Positions 29,809-39,619 are shown, counted from the first letter of the stretch. The stretch: DNA of 64,000 nt from Rhodococcus aetherivorans (GCF_011058165.1 NZ_JAALEG010000017.1:1-64000); one strand, 5' to 3'. Numbers and translations are program-made. Notes: generated from the sequence alone by a model not told the origin.

Positions 29809-30822
29809 GTGGCATCAACGACTGCTGAACACGACGTCTGGCCGGCGACGGCCGCGCAGGCGCGGCTGCACTTCGTCTCGGGCAAGGGCGGTACCGGTAA
29901 GTCGACCGTCGCGGGGGCGCTGGCCCTGGCCCTGGCGGCGGGCGGCCGCAAGGTGCTGCTCGTAGAGGTCGAGGGACGGCAGGGCATCGCGCAGCTGTTC
30001 GACGTGCCGCCGCTTCCGCCGGTCGAGACCAAGATCGCCACGACGGATAGCGGCGGCGCCGTATATGCCCTCGCCATCGACATCGAGACGGCCTTCCTCG
30101 AGTACCTGGACATGTTCTACAACCTCGGGTTCGCGGGACGGGCGATGCGCCGGATCGGTGCGATCGAGTTCGCGACCACGCTGGCGCCGGGCCTGCGGGA
30201 CGTGATCCTCACCGGCAAGATCAAGGAGACCGTGGTGCGTACCGACCGCACCGGCGAACCCGTGTACGACGTGGTCGTGGTGGACTCCCCGCCGACGGGA
30301 CGCATCGGCAGCTTCCTCGACGTGACCAAGGCGATGGCCGACCTTGCCAAGTCGGGTCCGATCCGGTCGCAGAGCGAGGGTGTGGTGCGGCTGCTGCACT
30401 CCGACGAGACGATGGTCCACCTGGTCACGCTGCTCGAGGCGCTGCCGGTCCAGGAGACCGCCGACGCGGTGGCCGAGCTGCTCGCGGCGGACCTGCGGCT
30501 GGGCACGGTGATCGTCAACCGCACCGCCCCCGACTTCCTGCCCGAGGAGATGGTCGACGAGGCCGCCGCCGGCCGGATCGACGCGGAGGCGGTACGCGAG
30601 GGGCTCGACCGCGCCGGGGTCGCCCTCGGCGACGAGGACTTCGCGGGTCTGCTGACCGAGACGATCGAGTACGCATCCACCCTGCAGGCGCAGCAGGTCA
30701 GCGCCGCCCAACTCGACGAGGTGAACGTGGCACGAATGCATCTGCCCGCGCTGGCGGACGGCGTGGATCTCGGCGGGCTGTACGAACTCGCCGAGCAGCT
30801 CGGCGAACAGGGCGTGCGGTGA
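29809..30822 (+). CDS. ArsA/Get3-like ATPase 1 (Rv3679-like)
   Basis: A 337-aa P-loop ATPase with a deviant Walker [11 protein letters not shown] (24-33) including the signature lysine, and switch [13 protein letters not shown]. Related proteins form a heterocomplex with the next gene's product and take part in envelope lipid and protein homeostasis in mycobacteria. A -10-like TATAGG lies 9 bp before the GTG, with no ribosome-binding site, suggesting a leaderless mRNA. Its stop overlaps the next gene's start as GTGA. Confidence 0.9.
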   Translation: MASTTAEHDVWPATAAQARLHFVSGKGGTGKSTVAGALALALAAGGRKVLLVEVEGRQGIAQLFDVPPLPPVETKIATTDSGGAVYALAIDIETAFLEYLDMFYNLGFAGRAMRRIGAIEFATTLAPGLRDVILTGKIKETVVRTDRTGEPVYDVVVVDSPPTGRIGSFLDVTKAMADLAKSGPIRSQSEGVVRLLHSDETMVHLVTLLEALPVQETADAVAELLAADLRLGTVIVNRTAPDFLPEEMVDEAAAGRIDAEAVREGLDRAGVALGDEDFAGLLTETIEYASTLQAQQVSAAQLDEVNVARMHLPALADGVDLGGLYELAEQLGEQGVR

Positions 30823-31958
30823 CCGCGCCGCGGGCGCACCACGCGCCCCCGCTCGACGTCCGATCCATCCTCACCGACCCCTCGTCGCGCATCATCGTGT
30901 GCACCGGCGCGGGCGGGGTCGGCAAAACGACGACCGCGGCGGCGCTGGCCCTGCGTGCGGCCGAGCAGGGCCGCAACGTCGTGGTGCTGACGATCGATCC
31001 GGCTCGGCGGCTGGCACAGGCGCTGGGCGTGCAGGCCCTCGACAACAGCCCGCAACTCGTGCAGCTGGGGCCGGACGCGAAGGGCGAGCTGCACGCGATG
31101 ATGCTGAACATGCGCCGCACCTTCGACGACATGGTGCTCGAGCACTCGGCACCGGAGAAGGCGCAGCAGATCCTCGACAACCCCTTCTACCAGACGGTGG
31201 CCTCGTCGTTCTCCGGCACGCAGGAGTACATGGCGATGGAGAAGCTCGGGCAGCTCGCGGCGAGCGACACGTGGGATCTGATCGTGGTCGACACCCCGCC
31301 GTCGCGGAACGCGCTGGACTTCCTCGATGCACCGCAGCGGCTCGGGGCGTTCCTGGACGGCCGGATGATCCGGTTGTTCACCGCGCCGGGCCGCGGGCTC
31401 GGGCGGCTGGTCACGGGCGCGATGGGCCTGGCCCTGAAGGCGGTCTCCACGATCGTCGGCAGCCAGATGCTCTCGGATGCCTCGGCTTTCGTGCAGTCAC
31501 TCGATTCGATGTTCGGCGGGTTCCGGGAGCGGGCCAACCGCACGTACCAGTTGCTGCAGCAGCCGGGCACCCACTTCATGGTGGTGGCCGCGGCCGAACC
31601 GGATGCGCTGCGCGAGGCGTCGTTCTTCGTCGAGCGGCTCTCCGAGGACCGCATGCCGCTCGCTGGTCTGATCCTCAACCGCACGCATCCCACGCTGTGC
31701 CCGCTGCCGGCCGACCACGCCCTGACCGCGGCGGATCTGCTCGAGGAGCAGGGACGGAAGGAGACCGCGCCGGCCGAGGCCGTGCTCCGGGTCCATGCCC
31801 ACCGGGCGGTGACGGCGAAGCGGGAGCTGCGGCTGCTGGCCCGGTTCACGAGTGCGCACCCGCGGGTTCCGGTCGTCGGCGTGCCGTCGCTGCCGTTCGA
31901 GGTCTCGGACCTCGACGGGCTGCGCGCCGTCGCCGATCAGATGACCCGCGAGGCGTAA
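30819..31958 (+). CDS. ArsA/Get3-like ATPase 2 (Rv3680-like)
   Basis: A 379-aa paralogue of the preceding ATPase. The P-loop reads [11 protein letters not shown] (28-38): the signature lysine of the deviant Walker A is replaced by Ala, so the two subunits are not equivalent. Switch II is [15 protein letters not shown]. It probably pairs with ATPase 1. GTG start within a GTGA overlap. The next gene, whiB4, is convergent. Confidence 0.9.
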   Translation: MTAPRAHHAPPLDVRSILTDPSSRIIVCTGAGGVGKTTTAAALALRAAEQGRNVVVLTIDPARRLAQALGVQALDNSPQLVQLGPDAKGELHAMMLNMRRTFDDMVLEHSAPEKAQQILDNPFYQTVASSFSGTQEYMAMEKLGQLAASDTWDLIVVDTPPSRNALDFLDAPQRLGAFLDGRMIRLFTAPGRGLGRLVTGAMGLALKAVSTIVGSQMLSDASAFVQSLDSMFGGFRERANRTYQLLQQPGTHFMVVAAAEPDALREASFFVERLSEDRMPLAGLILNRTHPTLCPLPADHALTAADLLEEQGRKETAPAEAVLRVHAHRAVTAKRELRLLARFTSAHPRVPVVGVPSLPFEVSDLDGLRAVADQMTREA

Positions 31959-31983
31959 CCTCGCGGGTCTCGGGGGTGCGCGG

Positions 31984-32307
31984 TCAGACGGCGTTCTGGT
32001 GCTGACGCTGCGCTTCGAAGAAGTCGGCCCAGGAGTCGACTTCGGGGTGCTGCTTGAGCAGCGCCCGGCGCTGACGTTCGGTCATCCCGCCCCACACGCC
32101 GAATTCGACGCGGTTGTCGAGGGCGTCGGCGCCGCACTGCAGCATCACCGGGCAGTGCCGGCAGATGACTGCGGCCTTGCGCTGGGCGGCGCCGCGGACG
32201 AACAACTGATCGGGGTCCACTTCACGGCATCGGGCTTTCGATACCCATGCGATGCGTGCTTCTGCTTGGTCTACGTCGAGCCGGGCCATCGGGGTGGTCA
32301 TGTGCAT
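31984..32307 (-). CDS. whiB4: WhiB4-type iron-sulfur redox regulator
   Basis: The 107-aa product has the four cluster cysteines C27, C49, C52 and C58 (C-x-x-C in CRHC) and the WhiB turn GVWGG (70-74). The basic C-terminus is followed by VDSWADFFEAQRQHQ. WhiB4 senses oxygen and NO and controls redox genes in mycobacteria. Starts at 32307, 32301 or 32289 are all ATG; the first has an AAGGGG site 7 bp upstream. Divergent from ponA2, as in Rv3681c-Rv3682. Confidence 0.93.
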   Translation of the reverse strand: MHMTTPMARLDVDQAEARIAWVSKARCREVDPDQLFVRGAAQRKAAVICRHCPVMLQCGADALDNRVEFGVWGGMTERQRRALLKQHPEVDSWADFFEAQRQHQNAV

Positions 32308-32590
32308 TCAGTTGCCCCTTACTCTCCGAACGCCGTGTCACGGGGTCCTGGAAGGCGCGCAGAATCGGCGGCGTAGCACGACGGATCTGCACCACATTCC
32401 TATTCAGGTGTTATCTGCATCACACTGAGGACTCAATCTAGGTAAAGACTTCCCCGGATGCAAGGCGGAGAAACACTTTTCTGGTACGCCCGTGCATCAC
32501 TGCACGTCGGAGGGCTTTTGCCAGCGCAACGCACACACGGGAACGCGTGCGCCGGGGTCTGCGCCCCGGGGTGGCACGTACTGTGTAGAC

Positions 32591-34960
32591 GTGTCGATCG
32601 GAAAAACGGTGGCGAAGCTCGCAGGATGCACGGCACTGGGCGGAGTCCTGCTGGCCGGTGTGATGTTCCCGGCGGCCGGAGGCTTCGGCTACGTGTCGAA
32701 CCGCGCCGCGGACACGGTGGACAACAGTTCCGCCGAACTCGTCGAGGGTGTGGTGCCGGCGGTCACCACGATGACCGATGCGGCGGGTACCCCCATCGCC
32801 TGGCTCTACGACCAGCGCCGGTTCGAGGTGCCGAGCGACCAGATCTCCAACGAGATGAAACTCGCCATCGTCTCCATCGAGGACAAGCGCTTCGCCGAAC
32901 ACCAGGGCGTGGACTGGCAGGGCACGATCCGCGCCTTCCTCACCAACACCACCAGCGGTCAGGTCGAGCAGGGCGCGTCCACGATCGACCAGCAGTACGT
33001 GAAGAACTACCTGCTCCACGTGGTCGCCAAGACCGACGCCGAGCGGCGCGCGGCGATCGAGACGACGCCCGCGCGCAAGATCCGGGAGATCCGGATGGCG
33101 CTGACGCTCGACGACGAGCTGACCAAGGACGAGATCCTCACCCGCTACCTGAACCTCGTGCCGTTCGGGAACGGGTCCTTCGGCGTGCAGGACGCCGCCC
33201 AGACGTACTTCGGCATCGACGCGAAGGATCTGAACGTCACCCAGTCCGCGATGCTCGCCGGCATGGTGCAGTCCAGCTCCGCGCTGAACCCGTACACCAA
33301 TCCGGACGGCGTGCTGGCGCGACGCAACGTCGTGCTCGACACGATGATCCAGAACATCCCCGAGCGCGCCGCCGAGATCCGGGCCGCGAAGGAGCAGCCG
33401 CTCGGCGTCCTGCCCGAGCCGAAGACCCTGCCGCGCGGCTGCATCGCGGCGGGCGACCGCGGGTTCTTCTGTGAGTACGCCCTGCAGTACCTGGCCGAGG
33501 CCGGGTTGTCGCGCGAGCAGATCGACAAGGGCGGGTACCTGATCCGCACCACGCTCGACCCCGAGATCCAGGGCTCGGTCAAATCGTCGCTGGACAGGTT
33601 CACCAGCCCGACCGTCGATGACGTCGCGACGGTGATGAACGTGATCCGGCCCGGGGAGGATTCGCACCGCGTCCTGGCGATGGGGTCGAGCCGCGTGTAC
33701 GGCCTCGACGGCGGGGCCTCGCAGACGGTGCAGCCGCAGCCGTACTCGCTGACCGGTCACGGCGCCGGCTCGGTGTTCAAGATCTTCACCGTCGCGGCGG
33801 CGATGGAGAAGGGCCTCGGCACCAGCGCCGTGCTGGACGTGCCGTCCCGCTACAACGCCCGCGGCCTCGGCGACGGCGGTGCCCCCGGATGCCCGCCGGC
33901 CACCTACTGCGTCGAGAACGCCGCACCGTACCCGGCGAAGCTGTCGGTGCCGGACGCGCTCGCACAGTCCCCCAACACCGCCTTCGTCAAGCTGATCGAG
34001 GCCACCGGTGTGGACGCGGTCGTCGACATGTCGGTGCGGCTGGGCCTGCGCTCGTACGCGCAGCCCAACACGTCCGGCTTCGGCGAGCAGAGCATGGTCG
34101 ACATGCAGAAGGCCCAGCACCTCGGCTCGTTCACGCTCGGCCCCACCTGGGTGAACCCGCTGGAGCTGTCGAACGTCGCCGCCACGCTGGCCTCGCACGG
34201 CAAGTGGTGCCCGCCGACGCCGATCGACGCCGTGTTCGACCGCGACGGCAAGCCCGTGCCGATCACCCAGCAGGCGTGCGAGCAGGTCGTCGAACCGGGG
34301 CTGGCCGACACCCTCGCCACCGCCCTGAGCAAGGACACCGCGGGCGGTGGTACGGCGTCCGGTGCGGCCGGATCGGTGGGCTGGAACCTGCCGGTGGCGG
34401 CGAAGACCGGAACGACCGAGTCGCACATGTCGTCGGCGTTCGTCGGGTTCACGAACAACCTGGCCGGGGCGGTCTACACCTACGGCGACTCCCCCACACC
34501 GGGGCAGATCTGCAGCGGACCCGTGCGCCCGTGCTCCGACGGCAATCTGTTCGGCGGCACCGAGCCGGCCCGCACCTGGTTCACGGCACTGCTGCCCGTC
34601 GCGAACAAGTTCGGGCCCACCGAGTTGCCGCCCGCGGACCAGAAGTACGTGCGCGGCGCCGGCAATGCCCAGGTGCCCAACGTCGTGGGTCTGAACCGTC
34701 AGCAGGCGAGCCAACGGCTGATCGACGCCGGCTTCCAGGTGACGGAGACAACGGTCAAGGCGGAGGGCCGCAGCGGCACCGTCGCCTCGGTCTCCCCGTC
34801 GGGGTCGGCCGTCCCGGGGTCCACGGTGACGATCTTCGTCAGCGACGGCTCGGTGCGCGCCGCGCCACCGAGCCCGAGCGCGACCCCCGGCCGACCGACC
34901 GAGAGCCAGGTGCCGGACACGACGGTGCCGGCCGCGCCGGCACCCATCCCGGGACGATGA
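32591..34960 (+). CDS. ponA2: Bifunctional penicillin-binding protein PonA2 with PASTA domain
   Basis: Class A PBP making and cross-linking peptidoglycan. The 789-aa protein has an N-terminal membrane anchor (about 10-30) and a GT51 domain with Glu97 in SIEDKRF and QGASTIDQQYVKNY. The transpeptidase motifs are S394-x-x-K (SVFK), SPN and K605-T-G, and a single C-terminal PASTA domain spans about 693-757. A Pro/Thr tail follows. The start chosen is the GTG at 32591, 6 bp after a -10-like TACTGT, suggesting a leaderless mRNA. Confidence 0.94.
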   Translation: MSIGKTVAKLAGCTALGGVLLAGVMFPAAGGFGYVSNRAADTVDNSSAELVEGVVPAVTTMTDAAGTPIAWLYDQRRFEVPSDQISNEMKLAIVSIEDKRFAEHQGVDWQGTIRAFLTNTTSGQVEQGASTIDQQYVKNYLLHVVAKTDAERRAAIETTPARKIREIRMALTLDDELTKDEILTRYLNLVPFGNGSFGVQDAAQTYFGIDAKDLNVTQSAMLAGMVQSSSALNPYTNPDGVLARRNVVLDTMIQNIPERAAEIRAAKEQPLGVLPEPKTLPRGCIAAGDRGFFCEYALQYLAEAGLSREQIDKGGYLIRTTLDPEIQGSVKSSLDRFTSPTVDDVATVMNVIRPGEDSHRVLAMGSSRVYGLDGGASQTVQPQPYSLTGHGAGSVFKIFTVAAAMEKGLGTSAVLDVPSRYNARGLGDGGAPGCPPATYCVENAAPYPAKLSVPDALAQSPNTAFVKLIEATGVDAVVDMSVRLGLRSYAQPNTSGFGEQSMVDMQKAQHLGSFTLGPTWVNPLELSNVAATLASHGKWCPPTPIDAVFDRDGKPVPITQQACEQVVEPGLADTLATALSKDTAGGGTASGAAGSVGWNLPVAAKTGTTESHMSSAFVGFTNNLAGAVYTYGDSPTPGQICSGPVRPCSDGNLFGGTEPARTWFTALLPVANKFGPTELPPADQKYVRGAGNAQVPNVVGLNRQQASQRLIDAGFQVTETTVKAEGRSGTVASVSPSGSAVPGSTVTIFVSDGSVRAAPPSPSATPGRPTESQVPDTTVPAAPAPIPGR

Positions 34961-34966
34961 CCGTCA

Positions 34967-34995
34967 CCCGTCCGGTCGCGCGACGACCGGACGGG
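34967..34995. terminator. Bidirectional terminator between ponA2 and yqeY
   Basis: A perfect 12-bp stem CCCGTCCGGTCG with its complement and a 5-base loop lies 6 bp after the ponA2 stop, between convergent genes. Confidence 0.8.
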
Positions 34996-35003
34996 GTCTT
35001 CGG

Positions 35004-35480
35004 CTACAGGCGCGACTTGACGGCGGCGGACAGGCGCTTGCCGTCGGCCTTCCCGGCGGCGATCGCGGTCGCGGCCTTCATGACCTGACCCATCTGCCGC
35101 GGCCCGGGCCGCTCCCCGATCTCCTCGGCGACCTGCGCGATGGCGGTATCCGCGACGTCGGCCAGTTCGGCGTCGGTGAGCGGCGTCGGCAGGTACTCGT
35201 CGATGATGCGGGCCTCGGCGTGCTCCTTGGCCGCCAGTTCGCCGCGACCGTTCTCGGTATACACCTCGGCAGCCTCGCCGCGCTTCTTCGCCTCGCGCGC
35301 GAGCACCTTCACGACGTCCTCGTCGGTGAGCTCGCGCGCCTGCTTGCCGGCGACCTCCTCGGTCTGGATCGCGGCAAGCAGCATGCGCAGCGTGGTGATC
35401 CGCAGCGGATCCTTGTCCTTCATCGCGGCCGTGAGGTCGGCGCGGAGCGTGGACTTGAGCGAGGACGTGGTGTCGGACAT
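35004..35480 (-). CDS. GatB/YqeY-domain protein
   Basis: A 158-aa soluble protein with the YqeY pattern: MKDKDPLRITTLRMLLAAIQ, KKRGEAAEVYTENGRGELA and the C-terminal PRQMGQVMKAAT. This domain also occurs at the C-terminus of GatB, where it contacts tRNA, but the role of the free-standing form is not settled. It is absent from the equivalent M. tuberculosis position and is inserted between ponA2 and the phosphoesterase gene, which is divergent. Confidence 0.88.
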   Translation of the reverse strand: MSDTTSSLKSTLRADLTAAMKDKDPLRITTLRMLLAAIQTEEVAGKQARELTDEDVVKVLAREAKKRGEAAEVYTENGRGELAAKEHAEARIIDEYLPTPLTDAELADVADTAIAQVAEEIGERPGPRQMGQVMKAATAIAAGKADGKRLSAAVKSRL

Positions 35481-35545
35481 GCCTCGACGCTACGCGGCGC
35501 CCCGCGAACCCGTGCGCGGACGAGCCCCGGCGGTACGCTGGAGAC

Positions 35546-36499
35546 GTGCCAGACGTTCCCACTCTTCGACGTGCCGCGATCGGCGCGGCCGGTGCCGCCG
35601 CCCTGGGCCTCGGCTACGCGACGCTCATCGAGCGCAACGCCTTCGCCCTGCGGGAGGTGACCCTCCCGGTCCTTGCGCCGGACGCCTCGACGCTGCGCGT
35701 GCTGCACCTGACCGACATCCACATGACGCCCGGGCAGCGGCTCAAGCAGAACTGGCTCCGCGAACTCGATCGCCTCGAACCCGACCTCGTGGTCAACACC
35801 GGCGACAACCTTGCGCATCCGAAGGCTGTGCCCGCCGTCGTGCAGGCGCTCGGCGGTCTGCTCGCCCGGCCGGGGCTGTTCGTCTTCGGCAGCAACGACT
35901 ACTTCGGGCCCCGGGTGAAGAACCCGCTGAAGTACTTCGACCGCGACCACGAGCGCGTACACGGCGTGCCGCTGCCCTGGAGCGATCTGCGCGCCGCGTT
36001 CAGCGAGCGCGGCTGGCTCGACGTCACGCACGTGCACCGCGAACTCGAGATCGCCGGGGTGCGCATCAGCGCGGCCGGTGTCGACGACCCGCACATCGAC
36101 CGGGACCGGTACGACACCGTCGCGGGTCCGGCGAACCCGGTGGCGGATCTGCGGCTGGGGCTGACCCACTCACCCGAGCCGCGCGTGCTGGACCGGTTCG
36201 CGGACGACGGCTACGACCTCGTGCTGGCGGGCCACACCCACGGGGGCCAACTGTGCCTGCCGCTGGTCGGCGCGCTGGTGACCAATTGCGGGCTGGACCG
36301 GTCGCGGGTCAAGGGCGTGTCGCGCTGGGGCTCGCACATGCGGTTGCACGTGTCGGCGGGCATCGGCACGTCGCCGACGGCCCCCGCCCGGTTCTGGTGC
36401 CGGCCCGAGGCGACGCTGCTGACGCTGATCCCGGCCCCCCGCGAGCAGGCTCGCAGCACCGCGGACGCGGGCACCCGGAGCACGTTTTCACCGCACTGA
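35546..36499 (+). CDS. Metallophosphoesterase (Rv3683-like)
   Basis: A 317-aa calcineurin-type phosphoesterase. Metal motifs: HLTDIHMTPG, NTGDN, FGSND and AGHTHGGQ. An N-terminal hydrophobic stretch (GAAGAAALGLGYATLI) suggests a signal anchor, so the enzyme probably faces the cell exterior. Related YkuE-like proteins act on undecaprenyl or UDP-lipid pyrophosphates; this substrate is not known. GTG start 6 bp after a -10-like TACGCT, pointing to a leaderless mRNA. Confidence 0.9.
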   Translation: MPDVPTLRRAAIGAAGAAALGLGYATLIERNAFALREVTLPVLAPDASTLRVLHLTDIHMTPGQRLKQNWLRELDRLEPDLVVNTGDNLAHPKAVPAVVQALGGLLARPGLFVFGSNDYFGPRVKNPLKYFDRDHERVHGVPLPWSDLRAAFSERGWLDVTHVHRELEIAGVRISAAGVDDPHIDRDRYDTVAGPANPVADLRLGLTHSPEPRVLDRFADDGYDLVLAGHTHGGQLCLPLVGALVTNCGLDRSRVKGVSRWGSHMRLHVSAGIGTSPTAPARFWCRPEATLLTLIPAPREQARSTADAGTRSTFSPH

Positions 36500-36553
36500 C
36501 CAGGCGATTTAACCGTCACCCCGATCGTGCTGTAAGCTAACCGAGGTTCGAAA

Positions 36554-36627
<74 letters not shown>

Positions 36628-36642
36628 CTCGTGAAGGACCTG

Positions 36643-36680
36643 ATCGGGGCCCCTTCTCCATCCGGAGAAGGGGCCCCGAT
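36643..36680 (+). terminator. Terminator of tRNA-Pro
   Basis: A perfect 17-bp stem (ATCGGGGCCCCTTCTCC with its complement) and a 4-base loop lie 15 bp after the tRNA. Confidence 0.85.
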
Positions 36681-36823
36681 CCCGTTCTCCGGGTCTCGGC
36701 ACGACGCGCCCGACGCGATCGTGACGTACGGTGAGCAGACCGGCACGTTTCCCGCCTCGAGCGCCCGGCTCGACGCCTCCCGGTGACAAGTCGGCCTCCT
36801 CGAGGCCGCGCAAGGAGCGTCTC

Positions 36824-37295
36824 ATGACGCACAACCACGCCATCACCCACAGCAACGGGAATCGCTCCGGCCCTCCCGAGCGCCCCCTACCGTCGCGACG
36901 CCCCCCTGCTCGATTTCCCACACCGACCCAGACTCCCCGCTTCCTGCTCCGGCCGAACTCGGCACCACCGTCCTCGATCGACGGCTCGTGGTTCCCCGTG
37001 GACCGCGAACCTCACCGATGAGCTGGACGACCTGATCTCCGCGCTCACCCTGCGACTCGGCCCCGTGGCCCGGGTCTGCTTCGACTGGAACGCCCTGCAG
37101 ATATCGCGAAAGCGAATCGACGAGTTCGACCTCGACTCCGGCGGTATCGCACTGCGCGAGCCGGCACCCGGACAACCACCGCACACGATGTACTTCCTCG
37201 GATGCAACGGCACCCAACTCGTGCTGGTACTCCTGCACCCCGACACCGAACCGGATCACGCCTACGGCATCATGCGCACGTTGGCGGATTCGTAG
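36824..37295 (+). pseudogene. Frameshifted DUF5994-like gene
   Basis: The first frame runs from an ATG behind AAGGAG and reads TPRFLLRP...SIDGSWFPVDRE, the DUF5994 opening, then stops after a few residues at about 37020. The continuation lies in another frame: NLTDELDDLISALTLRLGPV, then VCFDWNALQISRKRIDEFDL, through FLGCNGTQLVLVLLHPDTEP to the stop at 37295. Removing one A from the AA at 37008-37009 restores a single reading frame (DRDLTDEL). It is therefore either a recent 1-bp insertion or a sequencing error. Function of DUF5994 is unknown. Confidence 0.75.
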
Positions 37296-37315
37296 GTCCG
37301 GCCGGCGCCGGCGGC

Positions 37316-38038
37316 TCATCCGGAAGGCCGACCGTCCCCGGAGTCCAGTATTGCCCTGAGGCCGGAAAAGAGGAGGTCGAGGCCGCGTTCGAATTCGGCG
37401 GCGCCGTCGTAGGAGGCCAGTATCGGCGCGAGACTGCGCAGGAGAGGGAATTCGACGATCGGCAGGCGATGCAGTCCCAGGCGGAGCAGGTCGTCGGACT
37501 CCTCGGGCCGCTCGACGAGTTCCTGCAGCTCGTCGAGGACGTGACCGTGGAGGAATCCGAACAAGGCCCGGTAGACGTGCAACGCATCGGCCGCGGAGAA
37601 GCCGGCCCGGGTGAGCAAGGTCAGGATGCCTTCGAGCGGACGCAGCGTGCCGAGCGGCCGCAGCGCGAGGGGTGTGGCCAGGGGGCGGGTGACCAGCAAC
37701 GGAACCACGCGCGGGTGATCGAGGGCAAGTTGACGGAAATCCCTTGCAACCGTGCGCAGTTGATCTTCCCAGTCACCGTCGCAGGGGTCGACGGCCAGTT
37801 GCCCGAGGACGATTTCGGCGACTCCGTCGAGGAGGGCGGCCTTGTTCGGCGCGTGACGGTAGAGGGTCATCGGATCCCGGCCGAGAGCCTTGCCGAGGCG
37901 GCGCATCGAAAGCCCCTCGACGCCGTCGCGATCGATGATCGCGAGCGCAGACGCAAGGATCAATTCCCGGGCTCGAGTGTTCCCGCCGGACCTGCCGTCG
38001 TCGGATCCGATCGAGCGGCCCGCGGGAACCTTCGGCAT
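37316..38038 (-). CDS. TetR-family regulator (TetR_C-type)
   Basis: A 240-aa repressor. The N-terminal helix-turn-helix contains GLSMRRLGKALGRDPMTLYR, and the C-terminal region from about 85 resembles the tetracycline-repressor ligand domain (DFRQLALDHPRVVPLLVTRP). ATG at 38038 follows GGAGTCC. It is divergent from a fatty-acid desaturase gene with a 310-bp gap holding a 7-bp-arm palindrome, so it most likely controls itself and the desaturase. The effector could be a fatty acid or acyl-CoA; that is inference. Confidence 0.87.
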   Translation of the reverse strand: MPKVPAGRSIGSDDGRSGGNTRARELILASALAIIDRDGVEGLSMRRLGKALGRDPMTLYRHAPNKAALLDGVAEIVLGQLAVDPCDGDWEDQLRTVARDFRQLALDHPRVVPLLVTRPLATPLALRPLGTLRPLEGILTLLTRAGFSAADALHVYRALFGFLHGHVLDELQELVERPEESDDLLRLGLHRLPIVEFPLLRSLAPILASYDGAAEFERGLDLLFSGLRAILDSGDGRPSG

Positions 38039-38063
38039 CACGGACTCCTCTCCGTTCGCCTCC

Positions 38064-38092
38064 ACTGTAGCCCTATGTCGTATGTCTACAGT
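38064..38092. promoter_or_regulatory. Probable operator of the TetR/desaturase pair
   Basis: ACTGTAG-N15-CTACAGT (38064-38070 and 38086-38092) is a perfect inverted repeat 26 bp upstream of the TetR start. GTGTTGACAC follows directly and supplies a -35-like TTGACA toward the desaturase gene. Another TGTTGACTGGGTCTACA-like element is at about 38117-38132. The rest of the 38039-38348 gap holds no gene that I can see. Confidence 0.55.
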
Positions 38093-38348
38093 GTTGACAC
38101 CTCGGGCGCTGCGGGTGTTGACTGGGTCTACACCCCAGGCCCCGGAGGCCGCCATGATCAACGTTCTGCGACCGAACCCCCTGCTCGCTGCTGCGATCGT
38201 CGGGCCCGGAGGGCCGAGCGACAGCGAGCGGGCACACGGCTCCACGGGGTACGCCGTGGCAGTCCGCCGCGACTACTACTGATTCAGTCCTGCCGTGCGG
38301 GGCCGAATCCGGCATCGCGCGTTGCGGACTCGATACGGGAAGAACACG

Positions 38349-39590
38349 ATGGCGATCTCCGACATCAAGGAATACGCGCACCTCACCGCGGAAGACGTCG
38401 AGGCTCTGAGCAACGAGCTGAACGGGATCCGCCGGGATGTCACCGAGTCGCTCGGCGCGGCGGACGCCGCCTACATCCGGCGCGCGATCGCCTTCCAGCG
38501 TGCACTGGATGTCGCCGCGCGGCTGATGATATGCGCCAGCAAGGCGCCGGCCGTGTGGGTGCTGGGGGTGACGGCCCTCGCCGGGGCCAAGATCGTGGAG
38601 AACATGGAGATCGGCCACAACGTCTCGCACGGGCAGTGGGACTGGATGAACGACCCGGAGATCCACTCCACCACATGGGAATGGGACATGGCCGGGCTCT
38701 CCTCACAGTGGCGGTACTCCCACAACTACCGCCACCACGTCTTCAACAACGTCGTAGACATGGACGACGACCTCGGCTTCGGCGTCATCCGGATCACCCG
38801 CGACCAGCCTTGGCATCCGGGCAATCTGGCGCAACCGCTGCGAAACCTGCTGTTGGCAACCACATTCGAGTGGGGAATCGCACTGCACGGTCTGCACTCC
38901 GTGAACGAGCACGCCGGCAGCGCGGCCGAGAAGACCGACCACAACCGGGCACTGCTGGGAAAGGTTGTCCGCCAATCGCTCAAGGACTACCTGGTCTTCC
39001 CCGCCCTCAGCGGTCGTCGCTGGCGGCGCACCCTGACGGCCGGTCTGGCCGCGAATCTGCTCCGGAACCTGTGGTCGTACGTGGTGATCTTCTGCGGGCA
39101 CTTTCCGGACGGCGCCGAGAAGTTCACCCTCGTCGAGCTCGAGCGCGAGACAAGGGCGGAATGGTATCTCCGGCAGATGCTCGGAAGCGCCAATTTCCAC
39201 GCCGGTCCGGTGATGGCCTTCATGAGCGGTAACCTCTGCTACCAGATCGAGCATCACCTGTTCCCGGACCTGCCCAGCAACCGCTACGCAGAGATCTCCA
39301 CGAAGGTCCGGGCGCTGTGCGAGAAGTACGATCTGCCGTACACCACCGGCTCGCTCGTCCGGCAGTACCTTCTGACGCTGCGCACGATCCACAAGCTCGC
39401 TCTGCCTGATCGATTCCTGCGCGCGACCTCCGATGACGCCCCGGAAACCGCCTCCGAACTGAAGTTCCGCTCCCCGACTACCGCGCCGGCCGTTCCGCCG
39501 GCAGCCCCGCGACCCGGCCGTCGGGCATTTCTGCGGACCCTGCACATCGACCGGCGCAACCGCCGGCGAGGGACCCCGACAACGGGTTGA
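38349..39590 (+). CDS. Membrane fatty-acid desaturase (acyl-CoA type)
   Basis: The 413-aa di-iron desaturase has the three His boxes of the acyl-lipid/acyl-CoA family: HNVSH, HNYRHH and QIEHHLFP. Two hydrophobic regions separate them. The nearest remembered relatives are mycobacterial DesA3-type Delta9 desaturases, but position specificity cannot be read. The C-terminus carries a Pro-rich, basic extension beyond the catalytic core. Regulation by the divergent TetR is likely. ATG chosen because an upstream start would add 18 residues without a ribosome-binding site. Confidence 0.9.
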   Translation: MAISDIKEYAHLTAEDVEALSNELNGIRRDVTESLGAADAAYIRRAIAFQRALDVAARLMICASKAPAVWVLGVTALAGAKIVENMEIGHNVSHGQWDWMNDPEIHSTTWEWDMAGLSSQWRYSHNYRHHVFNNVVDMDDDLGFGVIRITRDQPWHPGNLAQPLRNLLLATTFEWGIALHGLHSVNEHAGSAAEKTDHNRALLGKVVRQSLKDYLVFPALSGRRWRRTLTAGLAANLLRNLWSYVVIFCGHFPDGAEKFTLVELERETRAEWYLRQMLGSANFHAGPVMAFMSGNLCYQIEHHLFPDLPSNRYAEISTKVRALCEKYDLPYTTGSLVRQYLLTLRTIHKLALPDRFLRATSDDAPETASELKFRSPTTAPAVPPAAPRPGRRAFLRTLHIDRRNRRRGTPTTG

Positions 39591-39619
39591 TCCTCCCGGG
39601 GGTGGGGCCACGGAGGATA

